A DNA stretch of 64,000 nt from Erpobdella octoculata. Its lineage: Eukaryota > Annelida > Clitellata > Hirudinida > Erpobdellidae. Location: assembly GCA_963978895.1 (NCBI GenBank), contig OZ022241.1, positions 5,532,711 to 5,596,710 on the forward strand, in the 5' to 3' direction. Numbering within the stretch: position 1 is the stretch's first letter; every line of letters begins with the position of its first letter. This document shows positions 12,901-22,846 of this stretch, piece by piece. Both the position numbers and the translations under genes were made by a program. The notes under the pieces were generated by a model. The model worked only from the letters and a program-made list of their open reading frames with translations. It was not told the DNA's origin and searched no databases.

Positions 12901-15072
12901 AATGGTTGCATACTTTGACCCGAAGAAATGTTTGCCCTTGCTATTCGGGTCGGGAGACGATGCTTTGCAGTCCTTGAAGCTTTTCGTCTTCATGAACAGC
13001 TTCACAACATCTGAAGGAGGTTTTGTATTAGCTGATTGAAGAGAAGAAGACTGACTCAGGGATGAGTGACCACCGTCTGATTGACCGTCAATGCAGGAGG
13101 ATGCGGAAAAGAGGCGAAGTTTGCTCCGGTCTGCCCCTTTGGAAAAAGCTTGCTTCTTGATCTCCGATTTTGCTGATGAAAAGACTTTCTCTTCCTCGGC
13201 AGACGTAGGCTCCTTAGGACCGCCTGCCTTCAGTGGATTTTCTTGGCTCTTGAAAACAGAGAATGCCATAGGAGATGAAGATGGAGAACAAGAAGCACTC
13301 GAGCTTCCATATTTTATGGCAACTTTTTTTCGCAACTTCTGCGATCCGTTCGCTTTGACATAATTTCCAGTGAGACTGGGGGCGACTTCGGGGCCAGCCA
13401 ATGGGTTCTGCTCATTCATGGGAGACTTTAACATCCGGCTGAGTTTCGGGGATCGACAACGGGACAGCCCGGTGGGTGGGAGGTTTGGCGTCCAATCAGA
13501 AATACTGAGCGTTGAATCGGAGTTGTTCGAGTTCTCATTGTTGAGAGTTAAAAAAGCTTTCAAGTTAGGATCTGTTAAGCTTCGCGTACTGTCCTTAAAG
13601 TATATTTTAAAATTATAACTTTAACTAAATTGAAATAGGAATTTAACTAATTAGGTTCAGCAATATTAAAGCATTTAAAACAAATAATTTAAATTATTTT
13701 TTTCATCATTTTAGCAGTTATACATTTTCTATTGAATATGCAATAGAACCTAAAAACGTTTAAAACAAAAAAAAACATTGCATATTTTCAACATGTGTGT
13801 AACATGTATGTTCTAATGTACTGAAATTTTGCGAATATATGACACACCTGCACAGACTATGAAAAACAGGTTTTTTTTTAAATTGGACAATTTGAACAGG
13901 TGAAACATATTTAATAATATATTGAAAATAGGTTTCATCTGTTCTTTTTATTTTATGATTTAAAGATCCATATTTTCTTTCATAATCTCTCCAGGCACTC
14001 AGAACAGTCTTGGTGATTCTTATATTTGCAAAAATAGTTGTATGTGTGCATATGTTTATATACTCCTCTGTATATGTGCATATGTTTATATAATCCTCTG
14101 TATGTGTACATATGTTTATATAATCCTCTGTATGTGTACATATGTTTATATAATCCTCTGTATGTGTGCATATGTCTATATAATCCTCTGTATGTGTGCA
14201 TATGTTTATATAATCCTATGTATAGTGTGCATATGTTTATATAATCCTATGTATAGTGTGCATATGTTTATATAATCCTCTGTATGTGTGCATATGTTTA
14301 TATAATCCTATGTATAGTGTGCATATGTTTATATAATCCTCTGTATGTGTACATATGTTTATATAATCCTCTGTATGTGTGCATATGTCTATATAATCCT
14401 CTGTATGTGTGCATATGTTTATATAATCCTATGTATAGTGTGCATATGTTTATATAATCCTATGTATAGTGTGCATATGTTTATATAATCCTCTGTATGT
14501 GTGCATATGTTTATATAATCCTCTGTATGTGTACATATGTCTATATAATCCTCTGTATGTGTGCATATGTTTATATAATCCTCTGTATGTGTGCATATGT
14601 CTATATAATCCTCACCAAATTTCTGCTTTTTTTTATTCTTATCACTTTTTTTCTCTGCAGTTTCGGAGAGCTTGAGCTGAAATGAAGCCAAGATAAATGA
14701 AATTAATATTTAGATTAATCAACTCCATCAACCTATTTAAAGGCTCAGTTTGACAAATATTTTTAGCTTTGCAATGAAAAATTTTAACATCTTTGTTTTA
14801 AAAATTTTCCAACTTGAACAAAACAGAGTCAAAATTGATTGGTTCTGCTGAAGCTGGTTCTTCTCCATCACTCAGTGACATCTGTGCTCCAGGACCTTGT
14901 TTGTGATTTTGTCTAGATTCTAAAACGTCATTAAAACTTGAATACCAGCAAAAAATAAATGAAATAATTTGAAAAAAGAAATACATTTGCTTAGTAGGTT
15001 GGTTACCAAAAATCTACATTTAATAAAAAATGTTGGAATCAAAGCATAAATACCTTCTCCTTCGTCTGACAT
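4781..15072 (-). CDS. PLEKHG5: PLEKHG5-like Rho guanine nucleotide exchange factor (RBD-like, DH, PH)
   Basis: This is a RhoA-type GEF, minus strand, about 1150 residues against roughly 1000-1060 in vertebrates (from memory). Exons in transcript order: 15072-15054, 14919-14825, 14676-14616, 13593-12868, 12615-12527, 11772-11636, 11209-11142, 11071-10946, 10683-10426, 10287-10237, 8721-8572, 8311-8201, 7875-7633, 7372-7235, 7030-6914, 6520-6375, 6188-6089, 5779-5511, 5327-4781. Phases agree at every junction except 14616/13593, where an exon may be missing or a boundary is wrong. The ATG (MSDEGE) is split onto a 19-nt first exon that agrees in phase with the second. Family knowledge: the DH domain catalyses GDP/GTP exchange on Rho, the PH domain follows it, and PLEKHG5/Syx acts at membranes and junctions. 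Inferred: orthology to PLEKHG5 rather than PLEKHG6, from the N-terminal RBD-like segment and length. Confidence 0.88.
5863..5970. repeat. CAT/CAC trinucleotide microsatellite
   Basis: Imperfect (CAT)n/(CAC)n tract in the intron between the PH domain and tail exons. The His-rich open frame over it is a repeat artefact. Confidence 0.75.
6089..7030 (-). CDS. PLEKHG5: PLEKHG5-like: PH domain exons
   Basis: Exons 7030-6914, 6520-6375 and 6188-6089 encode a PH domain that follows the DH domain directly. It starts with [12 protein letters not shown], continues with [13 protein letters not shown] and closes with the tryptophan helix [13 protein letters not shown]. The PH domain of DH-PH proteins helps membrane targeting and modulates exchange. 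The acceptor at 6188 is CAAG|T rather than the upstream ACAG, because only that choice keeps the PH frame. Confidence 0.87.
7235..10683 (-). CDS. PLEKHG5: PLEKHG5-like: DH (RhoGEF) catalytic domain exons
   Basis: Six exons (10683-10426, 10287-10237, 8721-8572, 8311-8201, 7875-7633, 7372-7235), all phase 0, give one continuous DH domain. Conserved region 1 is [20 protein letters not shown]. The middle reads FEPYKKYC. Conserved region 3 is [20 protein letters not shown], the helix that contacts Rho in DH domains. The C-terminal helix ends [16 protein letters not shown]. The donor at 8572 is TTG|GTTGGA, chosen because it keeps phase and gives the expected GFLL-F join. All key elements look intact. 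Confidence 0.9.
8056..8191. repeat. 32-bp tandem repeat just inside an intron
   Basis: A unit of 32 bp is repeated a little over four times with almost no divergence. It begins about 9 bp downstream (minus strand) of the 5' splice site of the DH exon 8311-8201. Read on the minus strand, each unit contains GTAAAGTATTTT, a splice-donor-like string. Confidence 0.85.
8722..10236. other. Large DH-domain intron, low complexity
   Basis: A 1.5-kb intron between exons 10287-10237 and 8721-8572. It is A/T-rich with no open frame of interest. It holds an A-rich stretch (about 9228-9370) and a (CAT)n/(CATCATCAC)n tract at 9795-9975. The Met-rich minus-strand frame over that tract is an artefact. Confidence 0.7.
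9795..9975. repeat. CAT trinucleotide microsatellite
   Basis: About 180 bp of imperfect (TCA)n within the large DH-domain intron. Confidence 0.85.
11142..12615 (-). CDS. PLEKHG5: PLEKHG5-like: Ras-binding/ubiquitin-like segment (three exons)
   Basis: Exons 12615-12527, 11772-11636 and 11209-11142 join in phases 2 then 1. They give a stretch containing [13 protein letters not shown], then [20 protein letters not shown] and NSILWVKE. This order (a predicted beta strand, a helix, then VEVFLD-like and LRVK-like strands) matches the RBD-like fold I recall near the N-terminus of PLEKHG5 proteins. It is assigned by resemblance, not by a profile search. The 3' splice site of the middle exon lies about 25 bp from the A-rich tail of a SINE. 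Confidence 0.75.
11797..11955 (-). mobile_element. SINE copy (minus orientation), intronic
   Basis: It matches the 170-bp SINE family: on the minus strand it reads GCCAGTCCCAAGCCTGGATA, then a GGAGGG block, ACACCTGGTGTAA, GGACTATGAACTATTTAAAAAAAA. It is the most diverged of the full-length copies and no clear target duplication is visible. It lies in sense orientation in the PLEKHG5-like gene, with its A-rich tail about 25 bp upstream of the 3' splice site at 11773. Confidence 0.75.
12868..13593 (-). CDS. PLEKHG5: PLEKHG5-like: long low-complexity N-terminal exon
   Basis: A 726-nt exon in a single frame codes for about 242 Ser/Lys/Pro-rich residues with no recognised fold. It ends in a basic stretch (KKHQALLRK) just before the RBD-like segment. 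The donor is AAA|GTAAGT. The 5' boundary, TTTAAG|GAC, is the least certain in the gene: the upstream exon, if correct, ends in phase 1 while this frame needs phase 0. Likely a regulatory, phosphorylatable region; this is inference from composition. Confidence 0.75.
14041..14612. repeat. 30-bp minisatellite, about 19 units, starting at a 5' splice site
   Basis: A 30-bp unit (with 32-bp variants carrying an extra TA) is repeated about 19 times. It directly abuts the donor of exon 14676-14616 of the PLEKHG5-like gene: the intron begins GTGAGGATTATATAG, which is itself nearly a repeat unit. Units have no variable spacers, so this is a minisatellite and not a CRISPR array. Confidence 0.9.
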
Positions 15073-15645
15073 ATCTTCTTTTAAATTTAACTTAACTTAA
15101 GCATTTATCAGTAAAAATAAACTTAAAAAAACTATTATTTAGTTATCCTATATCCAGTTATTTTGTATAGGCTGCAAAATCCTCAGCAACTACTTGCTAC
15201 TTATTGGAAGTAGAAGTTTGTTAATAGTTAAGTTACCACCAGGATATTAGGAATACGATATGATTTAGAAGAAGGAGATTACGACGCAGCGAATAATTAA
15301 GTGAGTTTTCACCGACACAAACACACACGCACATACTAATTGGTTCACAACATCAATTAAGCAGACTACGAAAACGCGCCTATCAACCTGAATTAGACAG
15401 GCTCAAGGTAAGTACTAGTACAGCCAGAGGCGTTGATGCACCAAGGCACTGTGGGCCTGGGCTCCCCAAAAATTAAGGTGGGAGGGCTCTCCCACACATT
15501 TCCCCTCCCCCCTCCCCCCGCCCCAATATCTGGACAGTGCAGACCGTTTAACAAGGCAACTTTAACACGAGCAAAATGTACAGTTGAACAGTTTTCACAG
15601 CGCAGTTACACTTCTTGGTTTGAAGGCCGCCATAGTTGTTCACAT
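15073..15645. other. 5' flank of PLEKHG5-like gene
   Basis: Upstream of the inferred start codon. No TATA box or clear initiator could be assigned. A CT-rich stretch lies at 15495-15530. The first exon is very short, so 5' UTR exons may lie here. Confidence 0.4.
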
Positions 15646-15752
15646 GTATAGTAGGTCCACTGAAAGAACTCAACCGGTCTCTTCAAACATCGTTAACCAC
15701 ACTCAGTGGCATGCTGGGAGCAGTGGACACGGTTAAAATGCACTGATAAATT
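15646..15752. repeat. 107-bp direct duplication, left copy
   Basis: Almost identical to 18479-18586. Both begin TATAGTAGGTCCACTGAAAG and end AATGCACTGATAAATTT. The two copies flank the TIR element 15778-18464. At over 100 bp they are too long to be a transposition target duplication. Confidence 0.9.
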
Positions 15753-16297
15753 TACTTTTGAGGCTTTGAGGCTTTGAGGACATGCGGGCTAACCGCATTT
15801 TCTAAAGTTTTGAGATAATCAGTATTTTGTATTTTAACCAATATATCACTGTTCTGCGCAAATTTCGAAATGGACATTTAATTAATATTAACTTGCCACA
15901 CCCAGATAGCTCTCTATTTTTTTTCTAAATCATCACATTAAGTGAATTATTGAGCAAATTAATGGTTAGCCCACATGTGCTTAGTGACAGATGCTGCTAG
16001 ACCAGAAGCGCTAATGGTTAGACCACTTGTGCTCAAACTTGTGATGAAATTTTGTGTTTGATTTGCATCGTAATTTAAGTTAATATTTCACGTCAAAAGA
16101 TGCAATAGTTATTTTGTTTACCACAGTATTTTGTAAGCTGCATTATAAACGCTTGTTATATTGTGTGGACTAAGTTTAAACATTGTTTTTTTTTGTTTGA
16201 AAACAATACAATAGTACTTTATGTGTTTTAAACTATGTCAAACTATAATGTACCTGTATTGCATTGTGATGTCAATCAACTAAACGTTTGATTTAAA

Positions 16298-16346
16298 GTG
16301 AATACTATTTTTGGTGTTAAGTAGTTAGACCAAAAATAGTATTCAC
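16298..16346. repeat. Perfect 18-bp inverted repeat (hairpin)
   Basis: GTGAATACTATTTTTGGT (16298-16315) is followed after 13 nt by its exact reverse complement (16329-16346). The right arm ends exactly where LINE-like coding sequence begins. Confidence 0.9.
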
Positions 16347-17790
16347 TCGACTCAAGAAGACGGGGATGGATCCCGTTGATCCCAAAAGCTACCGCCCCAT
16401 ATCAAACCTATCGTTCATCTCAAAATTTATTGAACGTGTCGTCCACCGTCAGCTTTTTTCACATATCGAATCGATGAATCTGCTTCCGCAGGTTCAGTCT
16501 GGTTTTCGCAAGTACCACAGTACAGAGACAGCAGTCGGAAAAGTTTACAACGACATTATTCTTTCACTTGACAGGGGCCAACCGACTGCGCTTGTGCTCC
16601 TTGACTTCAGTGCGGCTTTCGACTGTGTCGATCATGTTCTCCTTACTGATCTCCTCCACACTAGCTTTGGCGTGACTTCGGCCGCACTTGACTGGATTGG
16701 GTCCTTTTTATCAAATCGAACACATCTTGTCCGATTGGGCCGGGCGACGTCGAGAGTATCGGCCCTTGACTGTGGTGTGCCTCAGGGTTCAATCTTAGGC
16801 CCACTTTTCTTTATCCTTTACACAAGCCATAATACTCGGATTGCTTCTTCTCATGACGTGCAGACTCATCTTTACGCTGATGATACTCAGCTGTACATTC
16901 ATTTTGACGTAACCGACCTGCAGTCCGTTAGAGAGCGTCTTGTCGCCTGTTTCAGCGAGATTCGCGTTAGGTCGTCGTCTATGAGATTGAGCCTAAACCC
17001 ATCTAAAACAGAACTTATCTGGTTCCATAAAAGGGAACGCCTCAACGCGACACCTGGATGACTGTAGTCTTCAATTCAGTACTGACTGCGTCATCACCCC
17101 CGTGAAGTCTATTAGAAATCTTGGAGTGATACTTGCTTATGAATTTACATATATCGGCCGTGGAACGATCTTGTTTCTTCCACCTACGCCGCATCCGACA
17201 GATCAAGGGTACCCTAAACCAGCACTGCGTGCGGATTTTGGTCCAGGCTCTCGTTGTTTCTAGATTAAATTATTGCAACGTGGTCCTCGCAGGCCTGCCG
17301 ATGACTGCTCTTCGCCCGCTCACTGCGGTTCTTAATTCTGCTGCACGTCTTGTCGGTGGCATCTCTCGACGGGACCACATCACGTCTCTTCTCCGCCAAC
17401 TACACTGGCTCCCCCTACCGGAAAGAGTGACCTTAAAACTCTGCTTACTGGTTTACAATATCTTAACAAATCGTGCCCCTGCCTACATGACACAGATGAT
17501 AAGCCTGTGCTCCTCTCATTCTGGTCGTCGACATCTACGTTCGTTCTCCCATGGTGACGCTGTCATCCCAAGAACTCGTCGAAGTTTCGGTAAACGAGCA
17601 TTCGCCGTTTCCGGGCCCGGTGCATGGAACCAACTACCTAAATCTATCCGAAGTGCTGTTCTAAATGAGGACTTCAAAGCATTGTTAAAAAAACACTTTT
17701 TTAATTTGACATATTGTTAATGGAATTCTTAGTGCAAGACTCTTGTTTTGTTTTAGATACAATAAATAATAATAATAATAATAACAGAAA
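16347..17790 (+). pseudogene. 5'-truncated, frameshifted non-LTR retrotransposon (reverse transcriptase)
   Basis: Frame 1 (16366-17061) encodes a reverse transcriptase core. It has SYRPISNLSFISKFIERV, then GFRKYHSTETA, LLDFSAAFDCVDH, CGVPQGSILGPLFF and the catalytic HLYADDTQLYI. It meets a stop at 17059. The continuation (17133-17720), in another frame, is the usual C-terminal region, with RLNYCNVVLAGLP and GPGAWNQLPKSIR. The tail is a short (AAT)n at about 17762-17785. The endonuclease and ORF1 are missing. The motif style is of the CR1/Jockey group in the wide sense; the exact clade is uncertain. It cannot move by itself. Confidence 0.9.
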
Positions 17791-18478
17791 ACAAAGTAAT
17801 CCCTGATACTGTTTAGGCAGAAATTATTGTTTTTAACTTGTTCAAAGATGCTTAAGGTGCTATAAACCAAGAACAAAATGTCTACTCTACGTCAAAATCA
17901 ATGACACCATTATGCCCGTTGATGTCGTCTTCAGCCCCTTTACTGGCAACTTGTAGGTTCAGGAACACAAATGAATGCATTGACATGCTAGATTGTAGAA
18001 AAGTAGGCCGTACAGTACATCGCGGCCAAGTGGGCTATACCGTTACAAGCAAAAACACATTGGTAACGCAAATAACTATTGTAATATAATTACTCGAACT
18101 TTTTTTTTGGTCGGTGAATATTCTTCTTCATTTATCATGCAAACTGCTTCTTGTAGAGTGAATAGTCGCTTTCTCGACGTCATTTTATTAGAATAATTAT
18201 CGATTTACTTGCCGTCTGTTTACGTCAAAAACTGACAACGCCCACTTTTATTAGTCTGCGAGGACAAGTGGGCTATGAGGATAGACCACTTGTCCAGACA
18301 GCATATTCATCAAATTAGGTTAGCCCAATAGATCACGTGATAATAACTTTTAAATTCATTGGATATAAGCTTAGCCCATTTGTCCATAGACGAGTCAGGC
18401 ATAGATGCATCGATTTCATCAAAAAAAAATTTTTATGCAAATTATGAGGTTAGCCCACATGTCCTGAAGGCCATCCAT

Positions 18479-18586
18479 GTATAGTAGGTCCACTGAAAGA
18501 ACTCAACCGGTCTCTTCAAACATCGTTAACCACACTCAGTGGCATGCTGGGAGCAGTGGACACGGTTAAAATGCACTGATAAATTT
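18479..18586. repeat. 107-bp direct duplication, right copy
   Basis: Second copy of 15646-15752. Downstream of this copy the sequence continues straight into the hAT-like pseudogene, which suggests that this copy is the original context. Confidence 0.9.
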
Positions 18587-19174
18587 GCGTACAGAGGTTG
18601 TTTTTCACAGAATTTTTGAAGAAGTTTGCTCTATTTGTGAGCTCTACGAGATGAAACACATAAGCTTGCCTAGATTGCATCAATCGCCACACAGATTTAC
18701 AGGAGCTGCTACAGCGTACTTCCTCCGACATTATCGCGAAGCATTTTTTCCGCTGTTGTCACAGCTGTGTGCCAACTTACAGACAGACTTGATATAAGCT
18801 AGCCCAGTCTCAGGACCTACCTGTCAATTGAGCAGAGGTTAGGTAGCGGACAAATCAATCTCACTGCGTGTCTAGCTTATCCTGACATTGACCAAACATC
18901 ACTCAGTATTCACTTCCAGATGCTTAACAACAAATTTAATGCTAAATCCTTGATCGAAGCTCAAACTATTTTTCGAAACATTGTACCAGAAGTTCGCGAA
19001 CTCTTCAAAGCCATGCTAGTTACGACTTTTACTGATTTGTCCAGCAACATCATGTGCGGCAGAGAGATCTTTCAGCGCTTTAAGGCGTCTCAAGAACTGG
19101 CCAAGAAGCTCTATAAGTCAGAGACGTTTGAATGCTGTAACTGTTTGCCATATCAATCAAAGCATTTTGGATAA
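18585..19174 (+). pseudogene. Degenerate hAT-like (THAP12-type) transposase remnant
   Basis: One frame reads VVFHRIFEEVCSICELYE, then ISLPRLHQSPHRF and FLRHYREAFFPLLSQL, ending in a stop at 18795. A second frame (18920-19174) reads LIEAQTIFRNIVPEVREL and ends at a stop. The order (a short Leu/Pro/Arg motif, a Tyr-Arg then FIPFLDHL-like helix, later Leu-rich helices) resembles the C-terminal half of hAT-derived proteins of the THAP12/52-kDa-repressor group. This is recognition by eye and could be another hAT clade. No complete frame, so a dead copy. Confidence 0.45.
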
Positions 19175-19373
19175 TCTGAACATAAAACAACTTGCCCATG
19201 AATTTGCGCAAAAATCTGAGATGCAGAAATGAAATGTCGGTTTGGATCAGCACCTTTCCGATTTTGAAACAGTGTTTAGCAAAGTTATTTTTTAAATAAA
19301 TTTTAATAAACTAGCTTACTTTGTTTAGACCTAGGAGGCACGGATGTGAAGGACGGGTGAAAAGTGGGAAGGA

Positions 19374-19898
19374 CTGGGCCTATATAGTCTCCAGAGTCAG
19401 TCGCTTTTCCCAATGCGGCTGGCAGACAAACAATATGACTGATATTGACTCCCGGACTTCAAGTCGACATGGAAAAGCTAAATGACTGACGACGACTTGG
19501 CTTGAATATGACTGAGGGCGCGACTGAGTCAGTTTATTTCTATTCAACAATGTGATTTACTAAAATTATGTTGCCAAAAAAAACTCCAACCTGTGCATAT
19601 GTTTTATTTTAAGTGTTTGTTTCCAGCGTGATTGCTTAAAGGTCTGAAACATGCTTAAAAACTACTGAATTAAAAAAAAACATGAGCTCGCGCTCTCCAT
19701 TGTTTCAAATACGTGCTGACAGCCGACAACGCCATGCTTGGTTAATAGATGCAAAAAACGTCGAAAACTGAATTTCGAAAGCAGGAAAACAAACGCTCGA
19801 TAACTCAGTCGTATCAATGTGACTGACTCCAATTTGAACAAATATTACTGGCGGCGGCGACTTGGTGACGCCGACTCCGGGAACTACAGACTGGGCCC
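19374..19898. mobile_element. Possible MITE with imperfect TIRs
   Basis: CTGGGCC..TAGTCTCCAGAGTCAGTCGC at the left end and its imperfect complement (GGCGACTTGGTGACGCCGACTCCGGG..CTGGGCC) at the right end face each other. GACTGA/GACTCA motifs recur inside. No coding frame. Ends and target duplication are uncertain. Confidence 0.35.
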
Positions 19899-20870
19899 CC
19901 TAATATCTGTGACAGATCAACGCCTTTGAGTATACCTACAGCAGTAGCTGAAGCTTGATAGTAACAACTTATAATTATCTTTATTACAAGTTTTTTTTAA
20001 TAATTAAATACAATTTAAAAAATATTTATAATCCAAAGTGCATAAGTTCAAAAGTGTGTTAATCAATCACTTTTAGGATGAATAATTTAAAAATCTATTC
20101 GTCACAATTCTGCATTACTTATAAGTTAAAAAGTGCAAGCAACTAATTTATATATGAATATATGGACCAGTGGTGCAGGCAGAGGTGACCGTTTTACTTG
20201 AGTGCCTAATATACTTCTCTATATGACATAAGTTAATTATTAAAAAAAATTATTTATTTAATACAAATGTAATTTTAATCACTAAAAATTTTACAAATAA
20301 ATCCATTTAATCATGTGGCAGTTTTAGTTTTATTTTACCAAAGCCCTCAGGGAACCAGCTTGTTTTTGAGACGTGTTATTTATTTATTTATTTTTGTTCA
20401 ATTTAATTTTCACTGCGATGGCAAAGCTAGTCGGCTCGTTCATCAGCTGTGTTCTAGTTATTTCATTTTTTATGGTATTATGCGTGATAAGTGAGTTAAT
20501 ATTTATAAATCATTTTGTTTTACTGACCCTGCTATCTTCAGACTCTTAGATTTTTTTGCGCACCTTATATTTCATCGTCACTTTTTTTGCATATGCGCCT
20601 TTTTACTTTTTTTTATGTGTGGCTCATTTATGGCTTATGATGCCACCAATTATAACGGAAAATTTTAGTTTAAACTTTAAAGTTATCCATAGTTCATTTT
20701 ATTAATTCAATTTCATTATTATTGTGGTAATAACAGATTTTACATATACTGTCATACAAACAAAACACTAAAAATAAATTAGAGGTCAAATACCAAAGCC
20801 AATGAGTCATATTAAATGATTATACCATCTTGTTGCATTCGCTAGTAGATGCCATTCACATCGGTATAAG
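19899..20870. other. Intergenic, nothing recognised
   Basis: AT-rich sequence with no conserved frame, RNA gene or clear repeat. Confidence 0.4.
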
Positions 20871-22369
20871 TAAATACTGTATCGGACCTATTACATAACA
20901 AATCAGGCCAATTATGCAACCCATAAGGCTCATGGTTTGGCCCATATTACATAATAATCTCTGCATCAGACCTATTATCATTTAAGATAAAGTTCTAGTA
21001 TAGCGTCCCGAACCGATTTCGATGCAAAATGACCGGTTTTTCAACATAAATGATATTTAAAAAATAAGTAAATACTAATTACAGCACAAATAATTTAAAC
21101 AACTAAAAATTATAGCACTTTAGAACATTTAAAAATTGCTCCCGAAGCTAATGTAGCTCCCAGGGGAGATCTATTTGTCAATAGCGATAGTAGTGAACAA
21201 TAGGAATAAAGAAAATAAAAATTAAATACATTTCAAATAGAAATAGACAATTTAGGAAAAGAAATAAAAAAAAAATTATGGAAGTAAAAAATTGAAAAAT
21301 AATTGTTAGTTTTAGAAGTACGAGTTGCGTAACCCGCTCCATGTCTAAAACAGTTTATTTAAATGCGGCGGTTTTGTCAATATACCTTAAGAGTCAGTTA
21401 AGACAAATAAAGAAAACATTAAAAACAATAGTTAAGCAGCAGAACCCGGGAACGGGAAAGTGTCCGGGATCGGAAAAGCGTTCGGGATCGGGAAAGCGAC
21501 CGGGAGCGGGAAAGTGACCAGAAATGGGAGAGCAGGCGGGAACGGGAAAGCGACCTGGAACGTGAGAACAAGCGGGGGGAAAACGGGACAGAGAAAAACG
21601 ATATAAAACCCCCGGGAATCGTCGGGTTCATTTAACACCTAGGGACTATTATTCAACACACAACGGACCACATGTGTTGGCTATTAGGTTCGATGAATTT
21701 GTTATTAGGTTCGGTGTCTTACACGCCTTGAATTATGTCCAATGCGTTGAAATACAAGTCCGATATAAAACATGCGTTGTATTATGTCCGATGCATTGAA
21801 ATACAAGTCGATGCATTACAATAAAACCCAGATGTGTTAAAAAACAAGTCCGATGTGTTGAGTATTAGGTCTGATAACTTTTAAATTCAAGAGGTTCTAG
21901 TGAAAGGGCACCATTACTGGCTCTTAAGCTATTCACGGCTTCATCCCGTAGATGTCGAGAGCAGAGAAAATGCATGATGTATTTTCATAGAGCAGCAACT
22001 GTCGTCTGCTTACGACATCTACGTGAGAACATCACACGTAAACTAGAAGAGTTAATCGGCAAAAACTCGCCGAAACGCCGGTAAATCTTGATGAGGCTGG
22101 GAATAGTTTAAGAGCCAGTAATGGAGCACTTTCATTAGGGCCTCCAGAATTCAAAAGCTATTGGACCTATTACTCAATGCTTTGAACTTGTATTTCAACA
22201 CATCCTACTTATGTTTCAATGCATCTGACATAATTCAAGGCATGTAAGACATCATACCTAATAACCAATGCATCTGACTTATTTTCTTACTAATATGGGT
22301 CAAACCGTGGGCCCGACGAACTGCTAAAGAGGCCTGATTTGTTGCGTAATAGGTCCGATGCAGTATTTA
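20871..22369. mobile_element. Foldback (long inverted repeat) element, about 1.5 kb
   Basis: The outer arms (20871-20955 and about 22283-22369) are imperfect inverted copies of about 85 bp. Both contain TAAATACTG(T/C)ATCGGACC, ACAAATCAGGCC and GG(T/C)CCATATTA when read in the same sense. An inner pair, about 21881-21945 and 22094-22160, includes CCATTACTGGCTCTTAA in both arms. A small innermost stem, GTAGATGTCG/CGACATCTAC, lies near 21948 and 22013. Between the arms, GTCCGATGYRTTGAAATACA units recur. The left arm is longer because it holds extra sequence, including the GC-rich 18-bp repeats. No transposase frame. Confidence 0.75.
21436..21575. repeat. GC-rich 18-bp repeat cluster (GGGAACGGGAAAGCGACC type)
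   Basis: About seven imperfect copies of a CGGGAWCGGGAAAGYGWC unit. The Ser-Arg-rich minus-strand frames over it are repeat artefacts. The same motif in opposite orientation occurs at 51490-51745, 52337-52410 and 54136-54195. Confidence 0.8.
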
Positions 22370-22629
22370 TGCTAAACTATGAGATTGCCTGACATTCAAC
22401 AAATCAGATTTGAAATTCACTAACTTTTTGACTTTTGATTAATATTAACAGCTTAATTACTGAATTGTTTCGAGGCTCTGTTAAGAACATAAGGACATTT
22501 TTTTTCGTTAACATAATGGATTTTTTAAAGTCTATTCAAAAATAGTTGAAAATATTTTCCAATTTTTAATTGTTTACAAACAAATAAACAACGACTGGCT
22601 GGTCGGAAAAGTTAATTTCTAAACTGGAA
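22370..22629. other. Upstream flank of TANGO1 locus
   Basis: AT-rich and non-repetitive. No promoter element could be supported. Confidence 0.35.
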
Positions 22630-22846
22630 ATGAATATTGCTTATATTTTATGTTTTGTTCTTTACTTCTCCACCCTCTTCGTTTGTGTCCACGTGTCCAG
22701 GGATGACCGGGAGAACATCCGAATTGCCAATTTCTTGCTGCTCGGTTTCGCTTTATCGACCCTGGCTTTTTGTTAAATTATGTTTTATTTTTTGGCAGAT
22801 GAAGTTTCATCAATTACAGATGCAGAAAGTGAATCGGAGCCGGCAG
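22630..22846 (+). CDS. Candidate first exons of TANGO1 (signal peptide plus acidic microexon)
   Basis: An ATG at 22630 opens a short frame with a hydrophobic start (MNIAYILCFVLYFSTLFVCV), which looks like a signal peptide or anchor. A weak donor (CTCG|GTTTCG) about 125 nt on leaves phase 1. A 48-nt microexon, 22799-22846 (CAG|AT.. to ..GCAG|GTTGGT), encodes EVSSITDAESESEPA and is phase-compatible both with that donor and with the big exon at 24503. If the first intron is retained, the frame is a 48-residue protein ending at 22776. The luminal SH3 domain that typically follows the TANGO1 signal peptide is not seen, so this link is tentative. Confidence 0.4.

Larger units (their letters stand above)
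15778..18464. mobile_element. TIR-bounded DNA element with subterminal repeats, LINE nested inside
   Basis: The ends form an inverted pair: GGACATGCGGGCTAACC (15778-15794) and GGTTAGCCCACATGTCC (18448-18464), one mismatch in 17. Variants of TAGCCCACWTGTCC recur inside near both ends: about 15965, 16016, 18026, 18264, 18285, 18320 and 18373. Clustered subterminal motifs like these usually bind the transposase in cut-and-paste elements. No transposase frame of its own was found. The centre is occupied by a LINE fragment (16347-17790). The superfamily is not assigned and no clear target duplication was found. Confidence 0.6.

Noticed and set aside
14041..14612. CRISPR-like regular array
   Set aside because: The 30-bp units are contiguous with no variable spacers and lie in an animal intron; it is a minisatellite.
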